DNA of 35,377 nucleotides from Alloscardovia macacae (lineage in GTDB: Bacteria; Actinomycetota; Actinomycetes; Actinomycetales; Bifidobacteriaceae): contig NZ_MWWT01000010.1 in NCBI RefSeq assembly GCF_002259705.1, forward strand, positions 1 through 35,377, given 5' to 3'. Below the pieces are notes generated by a model. That model saw nothing but the letters and a program-made list of their open reading frames with translations, made no database searches and was not told the DNA's origin. Positions within the stretch are counted from its first letter, which is position 1; the number at the start of each line of letters is the position of its first letter. Both the position numbers and the translations under genes were made by a program. Shown here piece after piece: positions 24,383 through 33,160 of this stretch.

Positions 24383-25183
24383 ATGACGTTACTGCATAAT
24401 GACACGATAGATACGCTCCTGAATCGCCGCACTATCCGCTCGTGGACGGATGAGGCGCTTTCTGAGGATGAACTCGAAACTCTCGAAACGGTGGCTCAGC
24501 GCGCGGCCACCAGCCAGTATTTGAATGGCTGGTCTGCGCTGCGCATTACGGATCCGGCTGTGGCAGCTGAGCTCGCGCGCATAGGCAATCAGCCATACAT
24601 CGCCCAGGCTCCGGCCCTCTACATCTTCATCATCGACGCGTACAGGAATCTGCGCATCGCGCGCGAGGCGGGCGTTCCTGAGGCGGATATGACGTTCGAT
24701 GCGGATTACATTTTTACGCAGAGCCAGAATGACGCCGTTCTCGCCCTCCATGCTATGGAAACTGCCGCTGAGTCGCTGGGTCTGGGCACCGTCATCCTCG
24801 GATCCATTCTGAACGACGTTCCGGCTGTCATCTCACTGCTCGGGCTTCCGGAGAAGACTTTCCCTGTTCTCGGGCTGGCTGTGGGGCATCCGGCGCAGAC
24901 ACCTGCTCTGAAGCCGCGTATGCCGCGTGAGCTGCAGATTTTCGAGAACACGTATCCTGCTGCGAGCGAGGGCGCGTCGGGCGAGGGCGCCGCGCCGTCC
25001 ATGCACGAGGCGCTCGCTGGGTTCGACGCCGAGGTCGCGCAGTATTACGATCTGCGCTTCCCAGATCAGCCGGTGAAGGCGTTTACTGAGCAGATCGCGG
25101 CGACTTCCACGGACACCGGGCGTCTGGCGAAGGCGTTCGGCGAGCCGGCGCGTGCGCAGGGCTTCACGGGGCGCGGGCTCTAG
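24383..25183 (+). CDS. NfsA/Frp-type FMN-dependent nitroreductase
   Basis: The product is 266 residues. The N-terminal RRTIRSWTDEALSEDELETLETVAQRAATSQYLNGWS is the phosphate-binding start of nitroreductase-family flavoproteins. The central D-A-V-L-A-L-H-A-M-E-T-A-A-E-S-L-G-L-G and G-S-I-L-N-D blocks and the VLGLAVGHP segment are typical of NADPH-dependent NfsA-like enzymes. They reduce quinones, nitroaromatics or flavins in the cytosol; the physiological substrate is unknown. The C-terminal region has an Ala/Gly/Glu-rich stretch. A terminator hairpin follows at 25204-25230. Confidence 0.9.
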   Translation: MTLLHNDTIDTLLNRRTIRSWTDEALSEDELETLETVAQRAATSQYLNGWSALRITDPAVAAELARIGNQPYIAQAPALYIFIIDAYRNLRIAREAGVPEADMTFDADYIFTQSQNDAVLALHAMETAAESLGLGTVILGSILNDVPAVISLLGLPEKTFPVLGLAVGHPAQTPALKPRMPRELQIFENTYPAASEGASGEGAAPSMHEALAGFDAEVAQYYDLRFPDQPVKAFTEQIAATSTDTGRLAKAFGEPARAQGFTGRGL

Positions 25184-25203
25184 GCTGCAGGCCGAGCTTC
25201 AGG

Positions 25204-25230
25204 ACGGCGCGGACACAGCATCCGCGCCGT
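25204..25230 (+). terminator. Hairpin terminator after the nitroreductase gene
   Basis: ACGGCGCGGA (25204-25213) pairs with TCCGCGCCGT (25221-25230) around a 7-nt loop and is followed by a T/C-rich stretch. Confidence 0.7.
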
Positions 25231-25270
25231 TCCTTCCTCGTTCTGAGCAATAGAGAAATTTTTGCGATAT

Positions 25271-25397
25271 GTGGCCGTTTGTAGTCACGAATGACAGCTT
25301 TTTTCGAACGCGTTCGAGAAGCAGAACCGCGGAATTCCGCCGTTTTTCTATTTTTCGGCGAGCGGTGAGACGGTCATTCGTGACTACAAACGGCCAC
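25271..25397. repeat. Long hairpin of the GTAGTCACGAATGAC family, copy 3
   Basis: Perfect 25-bp arms (25271-25295 and 25373-25397) share the 19-nt core GTTTGTAGTCACGAATGAC with the hairpins at 8207 and 13117. The outer arm is different (GTGGCC instead of GCGA) and changed on both sides so that pairing is kept. The loop is 77 nt and holds two perfect palindromes, TCGAACGCGTTCGA and GCGGAATTCCGC, but no DnaA box. Confidence 0.85.
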
Positions 25398-25462
25398 TTT
25401 TTCATAAAATTGTCAGAGTGCGGATACCGCTGCCGCCGACCGCGCCCGAAGCACCCGAAAGC

Positions 25463-25780
25463 CTAATGGTTCCGCGGCTTAAACCCGCGCTTTCGAGACA
25501 GAATAGGCTTTCCGGACCACGAACGGCTCTCTCGGCGCGAACCGGACCGCGCGTGTCCGTTCCCGCGTCCAGAACCCGACCGCGAGCCCGCCGTTCCGAG
25601 CGCGTCCTCGACGGGCGGCCGACTCGTCAAATGCCACGTGTGGCAGTATTCGCACTGATACACCCAGAGCTGCACGCCGCGCTGAACGTAGCTGCTGCGC
25701 GCGCCCTCGAGCGCCTGCGCTTTCGTCGTATACATGATTTTGCTCGTGGAGGCGCAGCGTTTCGGGGTGAAGTGGTACAT
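25463..25780 (-). CDS. Small Cys/His (zinc-ribbon-like) protein of unknown function
   Basis: The product is 105 residues. The N-terminal 55 residues have Cys9, then Y-T-T-K-x-x-A-L-E-G-A-R, and the knuckle Cys43-x2-Cys46-His47-x2-His50 in YQCEYCHTWHLTSRP. Short proteins with this CP.C..WHLTS signature are common in Actinobacteria and phages, and probably bind zinc; no function is known. The remainder is a Gly/Ser/Arg-rich, basic, probably disordered tail that could bind nucleic acid. The ATG at 25780 follows TAGGA; an upstream start at 25810 is less likely. Confidence 0.65.
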   Translation of the reverse strand: MYHFTPKRCASTSKIMYTTKAQALEGARSSYVQRGVQLWVYQCEYCHTWHLTSRPPVEDALGTAGSRSGSGRGNGHARSGSRRESRSWSGKPILSRKRGFKPRNH

Positions 25781-25810
25781 GCTTGGTATCCTACCGCGTG
25801 AACGAAACAT

Positions 25811-26058
25811 TCCCCGCTCCTTTCGTCAGAGAAAAGACCCGAGAAAATTCACAGAACGCAAAAGAAAACGCGGAATACCTCAAACGCCCCCTTGCCCCCA
25901 GCGGACTAAAAACCTCTTTCGACGCACTATGAGCAAGCTCACATTTCACGCATCCAGCAGACTTTCAGGAAACTTCGAGCAGACCTAAACCCAGCCTAAA
26001 GCTCACCCTCAGACAGCCCCTGTTAGATAGAAATCACTCACGAACGAAAGGAGCGTAC
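25811..26058. other. Non-coding spacer upstream of the glycosyltransferase operon
   Basis: I see no credible gene here. It should hold the promoter of the following operon. A GAAAGGAG ribosome site lies just before 26059. Confidence 0.5.
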
Positions 26059-27012
26059 ATGACTACCGAGTACAGCACCACGCGCACCTCCGCGTACACC
26101 GCACATATAACGGACTCCCTCGGTATAACAGTCTCACCAGCAGGCATACAGTCCGGCTCGAACCGACTCGACGTAGACTTCGTCATCCCCGTCTATAACG
26201 AGGAGAAGGATCTCGAACGTGCTGTGACCACGCTGAGCATGTATCTATCCGGACTTCGAGACGCGTTCGGCACGACGCTACACGAAACGCACGCGGCGAG
26301 TTTCACGTGGAACATCCTCATCGCAGATAACGCGAGCACGGACTCCACCTGGGACATAGCCTGCACGCTCGTTCAGCGTGACAGCGCTCATGTGCGCGCC
26401 ATCCGTCTGGACCGTAAAGGCCGCGGATTCGCACTGAAGACTGCGTGGCTCACCTCGCCGGCGCGCGTTCTGGCGTACATGGACGTGGACCTGTCCACCG
26501 GACTCGAACACATCGACTCGCTCGTAGGACCGCTCCTTGCCAGCGAAGCAGATGTCTCGCTCGGTTCGCGTCTCCGTGCAGACTCCACCACGACCCGCTC
26601 AGCCAAGCGCGAGTTCATCTCCCGGACATATAACCTGCTATTGCGCACATACTCCGGCGCCCGCTTCAGCGATGCACAGTGCGGCTTCAAAGCCATCCGC
26701 GCGGACACGTTCCGCACGCTCCTGCCCGCGCTCGAGGATAACGAATGGTTCTTCGACACCGAGCTCCTCCTGCTCGCTCAGGCGCACGGCTTCCGCCTGC
26801 ACGAGGTGGGCGTGCGCTGGATAGAAGATCCGCATACGTCTGTACATATCCTGGACACCGTTTTGAAGGATTTACGTGGGATGCAGCGGGTAAAGCGCTC
26901 GCTTTCTCAGGTCAATTTTCCCTCCACTTCCATCCGGTCTGTGGAGCGACGACGTGACCCCATCCTTCGCGGAAGCCTCGTACCCATCCAGCTCCTCGTG
27001 AGCGTAGCATAA
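26059..27012 (+). CDS. GT2 glycosyltransferase, YkcC/dolichol-phosphate-mannose-synthase type
   Basis: The product is 317 residues. The GT-A fold starts at residue ~40 with VDFVIPVYNEEKDLERAV, then LIADNASTDSTW, RGFALKTAW, and the metal-binding VLAYMDVDLSTG (DxD). Later blocks are SLGSRL and DAQCGFKAIR, followed by NEWFFDTELLLLAQAHGF. Such enzymes attach a sugar from a nucleotide donor to polyprenyl phosphate on the cytoplasmic face. There are no C-terminal membrane helices, unlike the GtrB branch. It is the first gene of a four-gene operon (16-nt gap to the next) and probably supplies the lipid-linked sugar used by the membrane transferase. Confidence 0.92.
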   Translation: MTTEYSTTRTSAYTAHITDSLGITVSPAGIQSGSNRLDVDFVIPVYNEEKDLERAVTTLSMYLSGLRDAFGTTLHETHAASFTWNILIADNASTDSTWDIACTLVQRDSAHVRAIRLDRKGRGFALKTAWLTSPARVLAYMDVDLSTGLEHIDSLVGPLLASEADVSLGSRLRADSTTTRSAKREFISRTYNLLLRTYSGARFSDAQCGFKAIRADTFRTLLPALEDNEWFFDTELLLLAQAHGFRLHEVGVRWIEDPHTSVHILDTVLKDLRGMQRVKRSLSQVNFPSTSIRSVERRRDPILRGSLVPIQLLVSVA

Positions 27013-27027
27013 AGGATTTCTACTTCT

Positions 27028-28653
27028 ATGTCATTTTCTCCACATAAACGGCCGAAGACATACACGAACCAGTACGTTCTTCCTCGGCGTACACGCGCAG
27101 ATCTGCTCGCTCTGGGTGGTCTGCTCGTGCTCGCAGTAGCCGTCTTTTTCATAAACCTCACTGCCTCAGGGTACGCGAATGAGTTCTACTCCGCTGCCGC
27201 CCAGGCCGGCTCGAAAAACTGGTGGGCATTCCTCTGGGGATCCTCTGACTCCGGAAATGCCATTACAGTCGATAAGCCACCTGCGTCCATCTGGCTCATG
27301 GCACTGTCTGTGCGGGCATTCGGACTGAATTCCTTCGCCATACTGCTCCCCCAGGCTTTGCTCGGCGTGGCCACCACGTACCTCATCTACGGCACTACAC
27401 GCCGTTACTGGGGTAACTGGACTGGCATCCTGGCAGGAGTTCTCTTCATCACCACTCATGTGGCTGCACTCATGTTCCGATTTAATAATCCGGATGCTCT
27501 GCTCGTCTTCCTCGAAGTGGCAGCAGTGGCCTGCACTCTTCGCGCTCTCGAACACGACACGACTCGTTTGGGAAACTGGCGTCGAACGGGCTGGATGGCC
27601 CTGGCTGGCGTGGCAGTGGGCTTCGGCTTCCTGACCAAGCAGCTCCAGGTTATGCTCATCCTGCCCGGCATCGCTCTGGCATTCCTCATCGCCTCGCCGA
27701 CTAAGTTCTGGAGGCGCGTGGTCGATGGCCTCGTGGCCATGGGTACTCTCGTCGTGAGCACGGGGTGGTGGGTTGCTCTCACTGTCCTCGTCCCGGCCAG
27801 CATGCGCCCGTACATCGGCGGATCGCAGAATAACTCCTTCATCGAGCTCACCTTCGGATATAACGGTCTCGGCCGCATCACCGGAGACGAGACAGGATCT
27901 GTCGTTCCAGGAGCGAGTTCTTCTAAGTCTCAGGGTGGCATGTGGGGAGAAACCGGCTGGAACCGCCTCTTTACCTCGGATTTCAACGACCAGATAGCAT
28001 GGCTCGTCTTCGCTGCTCTGGCTGGACTCGTCGTGATGCTCGTGGTGGCAGGACGAAAGAACCGTACCGATATCCGCCGTGCCTTCGCCATCGCATTCGG
28101 CGGCTGGCTCGTGGTCACGTGGCTCATCTTCAGCTTCATGTCTGGCATCTTCCACTCATACTACACGGTGGCACTCTCGCCGGCCATAGCCACACTAGCA
28201 GCTGCAGGAATCGCTCTGATGTGGGCACATCGCCACACTATCTGGGCTCCATTTACCGCAGCCTTCACGGTCATCTCCACAGCAGTATGGTCGTACTACC
28301 TCATCACCAGTCAGGCGAGCGGGTACGAGATTCTCGCCTACACGGTGCTCGGCACTGGACTCCTCGCAGCAGGAGCCTTTGTCTGGGGCGGCATCCGTAA
28401 CCTCGACAGCCCTGTAGCTGAGACGTCGGGAACGCGCACGATGGCCGGACTCGCTGCACTTCTCGCAGCATTCTCCATGCTGGCGGGCCCTGTGGCCTGG
28501 ACCGCAGCTACCGTAGCCAGCGGCCACCAAGGATCTATCGTCTCTGCTGGGCCGAGCGGTGGCATGGGCGGACCTGGAGGAGGGCCAGGTGGCGGAGGCA
28601 TGGGGACTCCACCAAGCATGACGAACTCCTCTACGACTACTACAACTAACTAA
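27028..28653 (+). CDS. GT39/ArnT-like membrane glycosyltransferase, YkcB type, lacking its C-terminal domain
   Basis: The product is 541 residues with about 12 membrane helices. The first extracellular loop has GYANEFYSAAAQAGS and the signature TVDKPPASIW, and the next has RFNNPDALLVFLEV. This marks the YkcA/B family of GT-C enzymes that take sugar from polyprenyl phosphate and transfer it outside the membrane. The last helix (FSMLAGPVAWTAATVAS) is followed by GGMGGPGGGPGGGGMG and a Thr tail, where it stops. Family members usually continue there with an extracytoplasmic domain of about 110 residues; here that domain is encoded by the fourth gene of the operon (29151-30032). AAAGGA precedes the start. 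Confidence 0.9.
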   Translation: MSFSPHKRPKTYTNQYVLPRRTRADLLALGGLLVLAVAVFFINLTASGYANEFYSAAAQAGSKNWWAFLWGSSDSGNAITVDKPPASIWLMALSVRAFGLNSFAILLPQALLGVATTYLIYGTTRRYWGNWTGILAGVLFITTHVAALMFRFNNPDALLVFLEVAAVACTLRALEHDTTRLGNWRRTGWMALAGVAVGFGFLTKQLQVMLILPGIALAFLIASPTKFWRRVVDGLVAMGTLVVSTGWWVALTVLVPASMRPYIGGSQNNSFIELTFGYNGLGRITGDETGSVVPGASSSKSQGGMWGETGWNRLFTSDFNDQIAWLVFAALAGLVVMLVVAGRKNRTDIRRAFAIAFGGWLVVTWLIFSFMSGIFHSYYTVALSPAIATLAAAGIALMWAHRHTIWAPFTAAFTVISTAVWSYYLITSQASGYEILAYTVLGTGLLAAGAFVWGGIRNLDSPVAETSGTRTMAGLAALLAAFSMLAGPVAWTAATVASGHQGSIVSAGPSGGMGGPGGGPGGGGMGTPPSMTNSSTTTTTN

Positions 28654-28675
28654 CCCCTCACAGAAAGGACACATC

Positions 28676-29140
28676 ATGGAAAACACTAATCAGAATGAAT
28701 TCGAAAACACCACTGCTCTTCCTATCGCGGATACGCAGACTCAGGCAGCTCCTCAGCAGCCGGTAGCAGCACCTGCTGCATCTGCCACTACCCCAGCTGC
28801 GAGCGCTGAACGCAAGAAGACCTTCATGCACATCGCTATAGGTTTCGTGGCAGCAGCCATCCTCATCACCCCTACCACATGGATGGTGGCGTCCAGCACT
28901 GCTCAGAATGCCGGCCCAGGCATGTCCCAGATGGGCGGTGGCATGGGAGGCCCTGGCGGCGGCATGGGTCAGGCCGGCCAAGGTGGCCAGATGGGGCAGA
29001 TGAACGGCCAGTCTTCGGATGGAACCGGCACGACTGACGGCTCTGACAGCTCTACCTCTGACGACACCCAGCAGCAGGGCCAGATGCCAGGCGGCTCTAC
29101 TGACAGCGACTCTTCCGATTCTTCCACCTCGAACAGCTAA
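28676..29140 (+). CDS. Single-pass Gly/Met/Gln-rich membrane protein of the YkcB operon
   Basis: The product is 154 residues. The N-terminus is cytoplasmic and Ala/Pro/Gln-rich, then one membrane helix (AIGFVAAAILITPTTWMVAS, ~54-73), then an extracellular low-complexity tail of GG-M-G and Q-M repeats ending in Ser/Asp. The helix matches that of the next gene (AIGIASAALLVTPTVWTVAY) and the last helix of the transferase, so the three anchors seem to be paralogous. AAAGGA lies 7 nt before the ATG. No enzymatic domain is present. It may be a structural partner of the transferase. Confidence 0.8.
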   Translation: MENTNQNEFENTTALPIADTQTQAAPQQPVAAPAASATTPAASAERKKTFMHIAIGFVAAAILITPTTWMVASSTAQNAGPGMSQMGGGMGGPGGGMGQAGQGGQMGQMNGQSSDGTGTTDGSDSSTSDDTQQQGQMPGGSTDSDSSDSSTSNS

Positions 29141-29150
29141 GGCGGTCATT

Positions 29151-30032
29151 ATGCCAGACACTACCACTCCACAGAAATCACACCTCGGCCGTAACCTCGC
29201 CATCGGTATAGCCTCAGCAGCTCTGCTCGTTACCCCCACAGTCTGGACGGTGGCCTACGCGGCGAACACCTCCTCCAGCTCTCAGTCCGCTCAGATGAAC
29301 GGGATGGGTGGCGGCCAGAACAGCCAGTCTCAGAATACTCAGAACCAGAACGGCCAGCAGCAAGGCGGTCAGATGGGACAGATGGGACAGATGGGTGGCC
29401 CAGGAGGTTCCTCAGACGGCAGTTCAGACTCCTCATCCAGCTCCTCGAACCAGATGGGCGGTCAGATGGGTCAGATGGGCGGCTTCGGCGGTGGCCAGAT
29501 GAACGGCCAGATGAACGGCCAGAATGGATCATCTTCCGACGATTCCTCCTCGGATGATTCCACCTCGTCGAGCACCGCTGACGGTCAGAGCGGCCAGAAC
29601 AGTCAGAACTCCCAGAACACCCAGAACAGCATGGGAGCCCCCGGCGGAGGCATGGGCGGAGGAGGCGGCCTGACTGGCGGCTCCGGCGCTTCCTCGAACA
29701 CGGAGCTCATCGCTCTGCTCCAGGAAAACGCCTCGAAGTACCGCTGGGCGGCTGCCACCACGGGGTCGCAGAACGCGGCTTCTTACCAGCTGGCCAGCGA
29801 GGAGCCGGTTATGGCCAGCGGCGGTTTTAACGGCACCGACGACTACCCTACCCTCGCTCAGTTTAAGGAGTACGTCGCTCAAGGCCTCATCCATTATTAC
29901 ATCTCCGGCGGCGGCATGGGCGGCGGTCAGATGGGCGGCTCGTCCGCGGCGTCCGAGATAGCTGAGTGGGTGGCCGAGAACTTTACGGCCACGACGGTCG
30001 GCGGCGTGACGGTATACGACCTGACCGCGTAA
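29151..30032 (+). CDS. Separately encoded YkcB C-terminal extracytoplasmic domain with own anchor
   Basis: The product is 293 residues. One membrane helix (~16-36, with LLVTPTVWTVAYA) is followed by a long Gly/Met/Gln/Ser-rich linker. Residues 185-293 form a conserved domain: LIALLQENASKYRWAAAT, VMASGGFNGTDDYPTLAQF, a GGGMGGG loop, then EWVAENFTATTVGGVTVYDL. This block is what normally ends YkcA/B-type GT39 proteins (established from the family's consensus as I know it). I start at ATG 29151 (AAGGCGG upstream, 10 nt after the previous stop codon); an earlier start would overlap the preceding gene in another frame. A terminator follows at 30038-30065. Confidence 0.85.
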   Translation: MPDTTTPQKSHLGRNLAIGIASAALLVTPTVWTVAYAANTSSSSQSAQMNGMGGGQNSQSQNTQNQNGQQQGGQMGQMGQMGGPGGSSDGSSDSSSSSSNQMGGQMGQMGGFGGGQMNGQMNGQNGSSSDDSSSDDSTSSSTADGQSGQNSQNSQNTQNSMGAPGGGMGGGGGLTGGSGASSNTELIALLQENASKYRWAAATTGSQNAASYQLASEEPVMASGGFNGTDDYPTLAQFKEYVAQGLIHYYISGGGMGGGQMGGSSAASEIAEWVAENFTATTVGGVTVYDLTA

Positions 30033-30037
30033 AACAT

Positions 30038-30065
30038 AAGGCTCGCGTTTCTTCGCGCGAGCCTT
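30038..30065 (+). terminator. Terminator of the glycosyltransferase operon
   Basis: AAGGCTCGCG (30038-30047) pairs with CGCGAGCCTT (30056-30065) around 8 nt and is followed by TTCTT, 5 nt after the last stop codon. The YccF gene converges from the other side. Confidence 0.85.
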
Positions 30066-30078
30066 TTCTTATGTCAAT

Positions 30079-30447
30079 TTAATAGACAGGGACTACGGTC
30101 GCTCCGAAAGGCGCAAACGCGAGTTTCATCATCTTAAAGGACTGTATCCCGAACGGGATGCCTATGATAGTGATGCAATTGAGCACACCCGCGATAAAGT
30201 AACCGACGGCGAACATCCAGCCGAACGTTACAGCCCACAGAATGTTCCCGGTGAACTGGACGACGCCGCCGCCATACACGACGGTCTGTCCGAACGGAAG
30301 CAGCGTGAGCCAGCCCATCTTAAAGCACTGCAAGCCGAGCGGAATGCCCACGATGGTCACGCACAGCAGCAGTCCCAGCACGAACCAAGACACCGCGATG
30401 CCCGCGCCGCCGAGGACCAGCCAGAGGATATTACCTAAAGTTCTCAT
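30079..30447 (-). CDS. YccF family small membrane protein
   Basis: The product is 122 residues. Two similar halves each contain GNILW..FGW/VLGG...., I-x-G-I-P-x-G-x-Q-x-F-K-M and LxPFG, the YccF domain duplicated as usual. Three to four membrane helices are predicted; the function of YccF is unknown. The start has no ribosome site. TAGAAT, which includes the stop codon of the upstream AraC gene, lies 6 nt before the ATG, so a leaderless transcript is possible in addition to read-through from the 9-nt distant AraC gene. Confidence 0.9.
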   Translation of the reverse strand: MRTLGNILWLVLGGAGIAVSWFVLGLLLCVTIVGIPLGLQCFKMGWLTLLPFGQTVVYGGGVVQFTGNILWAVTFGWMFAVGYFIAGVLNCITIIGIPFGIQSFKMMKLAFAPFGATVVPVY

Positions 30448-30456
30448 AGGGATATT

Positions 30457-31326
30457 CTACGCGATACCGTGCTCCAGCGTCGTCGTACCGCGAGCGCGGT
30501 CGGCATTCCGCTGCTTACGATACTGATCCGGACTGACACTTTCGTACTGCCGAAACACCTTACAGAAATAACTCGCACTACGAAAGCCTGCATCCTCAGC
30601 TACATCTCGGATACGTTTCTGCGGATTTTGGAGAAGATCGACACGAGCTTTACTCACGCGCACTCCAGTAAGAAAACTATTCAGAGTCTGATTCATCTCT
30701 TTCTTAAAAACGGCACATAAGTATTCTTTACTGTAGCTGCAGTGCCGTGCTATGTCATCGAGGTTAATATAGTCCGCATAGCGCTCTTCGACGTACGCGA
30801 TAATCGAAGAGATCAGCACATTCTCGCTGGAAAGAGCCACAGCCGTCAGCGGTTCTATCATGTGCGGAAGATGCACGAGAAGATCATAACACGCCGCAGA
30901 TAGCGCATACGCATACTCGCCTTTCTCTCTATGCATACGAACCATGTGCTCGACACTCTGGCGAAAGTACGTCTGGTCGAAGAAATGATACGCGTGGGAT
31001 TCGGGCATATCTAAGCACTCGAGAAGTCCATACGCCAGCGCACCGTCGAATGCGAAAAAGTCTAGTTCCCAGTCGCCCGATGTGGCATAGTATTCGTGGC
31101 TCACACGTGGATAGATGAGAAATCCCTCACCCTCTCGGATATTATGTTCTTCTCCGTCCACGACGAAGACGCCCGAACCTCGTCGGCAGGCGAAACACTG
31201 AAAGACATGGAGTCCCGAAGGACGTACGACATGCTCTTGCTGATGTGCCACACCGAGCAGCTGCACGCGGAGAGGTAGAGACGAGATGCGCGCCGCCTGC
31301 GTGGAGTAATTGACAGAAATCATCAT
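30457..31326 (-). CDS. AraC family transcriptional regulator
   Basis: The product is 289 residues. The N-terminal cupin-like sensor (FQCFACRRGSGVFVVDGEEHNIREGEGFLIYPRVSHEY) binds the effector. The C-terminal ~100 residues hold two helix-turn-helix units (INLDDIARHCSYSKEYLCAVFKKEMNQT and IRDVAEDAGFRSASYFCKVFRQYESVSPDQYRK). AAAGGAGAG precedes an ATGATG start. It is divergent from the GH35-like gene across a 237-bp A/T-rich region, the usual arrangement for an activator of a sugar-use gene. Confidence 0.93.
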   Translation of the reverse strand: MMISVNYSTQAARISSLPLRVQLLGVAHQQEHVVRPSGLHVFQCFACRRGSGVFVVDGEEHNIREGEGFLIYPRVSHEYYATSGDWELDFFAFDGALAYGLLECLDMPESHAYHFFDQTYFRQSVEHMVRMHREKGEYAYALSAACYDLLVHLPHMIEPLTAVALSSENVLISSIIAYVEERYADYINLDDIARHCSYSKEYLCAVFKKEMNQTLNSFLTGVRVSKARVDLLQNPQKRIRDVAEDAGFRSASYFCKVFRQYESVSPDQYRKQRNADRARGTTTLEHGIA

Positions 31327-31563
31327 ATCCGCTCTCCTTTATGCGTTCAGATCGTTCGCGCGCACTCGCGCATAGTCGCGCACTCGCACTCACACTCACA
31401 CTCGCGTGACGATACATTAATATATTACTATAAATATAAATATACGATGATTTACGTACACTCTGACGTCTTCTAGCATAAAAACATACAGCGCGACGAG
31501 AGTCTCCAGAAGGACTACCCGCTGTATACCGCCATCACGCATCGACGACCAGAGGAGGTCATC
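31327..31563. promoter_or_regulatory. Divergent promoter region between araC-type gene and GH35 gene
   Basis: It contains a strongly A/T-rich core (about 31411-31450), a simple-sequence stretch of CACTCGC/CACTCACA near 31370-31405, and AGAGGAGGT directly before the GH35 start at 31564. No clear operator could be assigned. Confidence 0.5.
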
Positions 31564-33116
31564 ATGACAGAATTTCCAGCTTACCCGCACATCCGCGACC
31601 ATCACGGCCATCCTACACTTTTCGTCCATAACGAGCCATTCTTCGCCTACGCTGGCGAAGTTCATAACTCAAGCTCCAGTGACCTCGCCTATATGGAACA
31701 GACAGTCTGGCCACGCGCATAGCAGATCTGCACATGAATACTCTCCTCGTTCCCGTGTACTGGGAAGATATAGAGCCTCAGCAGGGTCAGTTCCATTTCG
31801 AGACGGTCGACGGCCTTATCAAACAAGCGCGTCAGCGCGATATGCATCTCATCTTCCTCTGGTTCGGCCTGTGGAAAAATGCTGAAAGCATGTATGTGCC
31901 TGGCTGGATGAAGGAGGACTCGCAGACGTACTGGCGCGCGCAGAGCGTGACGGGCGAGAAGCTGAACAGCATTTCTCCACTGTGTGAGGCTGCGGTACAG
32001 CGCGATGCCCACGCTTTCACGCAGCTTTTGGCCCATATTCGCGAGATAGATGAGAAACAGTCCACTGTTCTTCTCATTCAGGTGGAAAATGAGATAGGCC
32101 TTCTCGGCACCGACCGCGACTACAGCGAGCGCGCAAATGCGCTTTTCAAGTCGCAGATTCCAGCCGAGCTCGCCACGGCTCTGGGACTGTCCGGCTGCTG
32201 GACGGATGCGTTCGGAGACGATGCTGCTGAGGCATTTATGGCATACCATTATGCGTCCGCTGTGGAGCAGATAGCACGTGCTGGTTCAGCCGCATATCCG
32301 CTTCCTCTGTATGCTAATGCGTGGCTCAAGCAGTATCCGTGGGCTGCTGGCACATATCCGAGTGGCGGCCCAGTTCCTGAGGTTCAGCACATCTGGCGTG
32401 CAGCGGCTCCTACCCTGTGCGCGCTGGCTCCGGATATCTATGTGGCATACGTTCCGCGTGTTATCGACGAGTATGCGGCGTCCTCTCCTGACCTTCCTCT
32501 GATTATTCCTGAAGTGCGTAAGGATGCGACGACGGCCTCGTATGCTCTGTATGCGTTCGCTCATCATCGCGCGCTGTGCTACTCTCCGTTCGGCATCGAA
32601 GATATCACGCTTCCTCCAGAGAGCATCGCCATGCCGCCTGCTTCTGTCATGCAGGAGCTGAACATCGATCCGTCTGCATTCGACATCCGTAACAGCGCGC
32701 AGTATCTTTCGCAGACGTATCAGCTCGTCGAATCGCTGAAGCCGCTCCTGCTCGAGAACCGCGACACGCTTCAGACGTTCGTGAAGCATCATGAGAACGA
32801 TTTCGGCCAATTCCTCCACTTCTCTCGCCTCGACGCGACCGTATCGTACGCTCCTCGGATGGAGAGCACACCTGTCGCTTCGGGTGGTATCCTCGAGCTC
32901 GAGGAGAATACGTTCCTGCTCTTCGGCATGATGTTCAGCGTGAAGTTCCATCCGAAGTCCGGTCAAAATGTAAAAGTCGATGTTCTCGAATACTCGGAAG
33001 GTTCCTTCGTCGATGGCATCTGGACGAAGCGCCGTACGCTTAATGGCGACGAGAAGATGAGCATCTCCCTGCCAGCTTCCCCGTCCTGCGTCATGGTGAA
33101 ACTATACACGTACTAA
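31564..33116 (+). pseudogene. GH35-like beta-galactosidase, frameshifted near the 5' end
   Basis: From ATG 31564 (strong AGGAGG site) the frame reads 52 codons to a TAG at 31720. The remaining 460 codons from about 31716 continue in another frame without interruption. A GC repeat (CGCGC at 31714-31718) would give a continuous protein (VWPR-I-ADLHMNTLLVPVYW) if two bases were removed. The family is GH35-like with a C-terminal DUF5597-type region. In the numbering from ATG 31734 the acid/base is Glu120 (IQVENE) and the nucleophile Glu260 (LIIPEVRKD); LWFGLWKNA is also conserved. Both catalytic residues are intact, so the break is recent, reversible, or a sequencing error. The intact enzyme would remove beta-galactosyl residues from oligosaccharides in the cytoplasm. 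Confidence 0.85.
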
Positions 33117-33160
33117 AGCACCTCCTCGCGGGCGCGTGATGTAGGCTGTACGACGGTTCG

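Noticed and set aside
25734-25988. Plus-strand frame of 84 codons before the glycosyltransferase operon
   Set aside because: It overlaps the small Cys/His gene on the other strand, has basic low-complexity content, and lacks a ribosome site.
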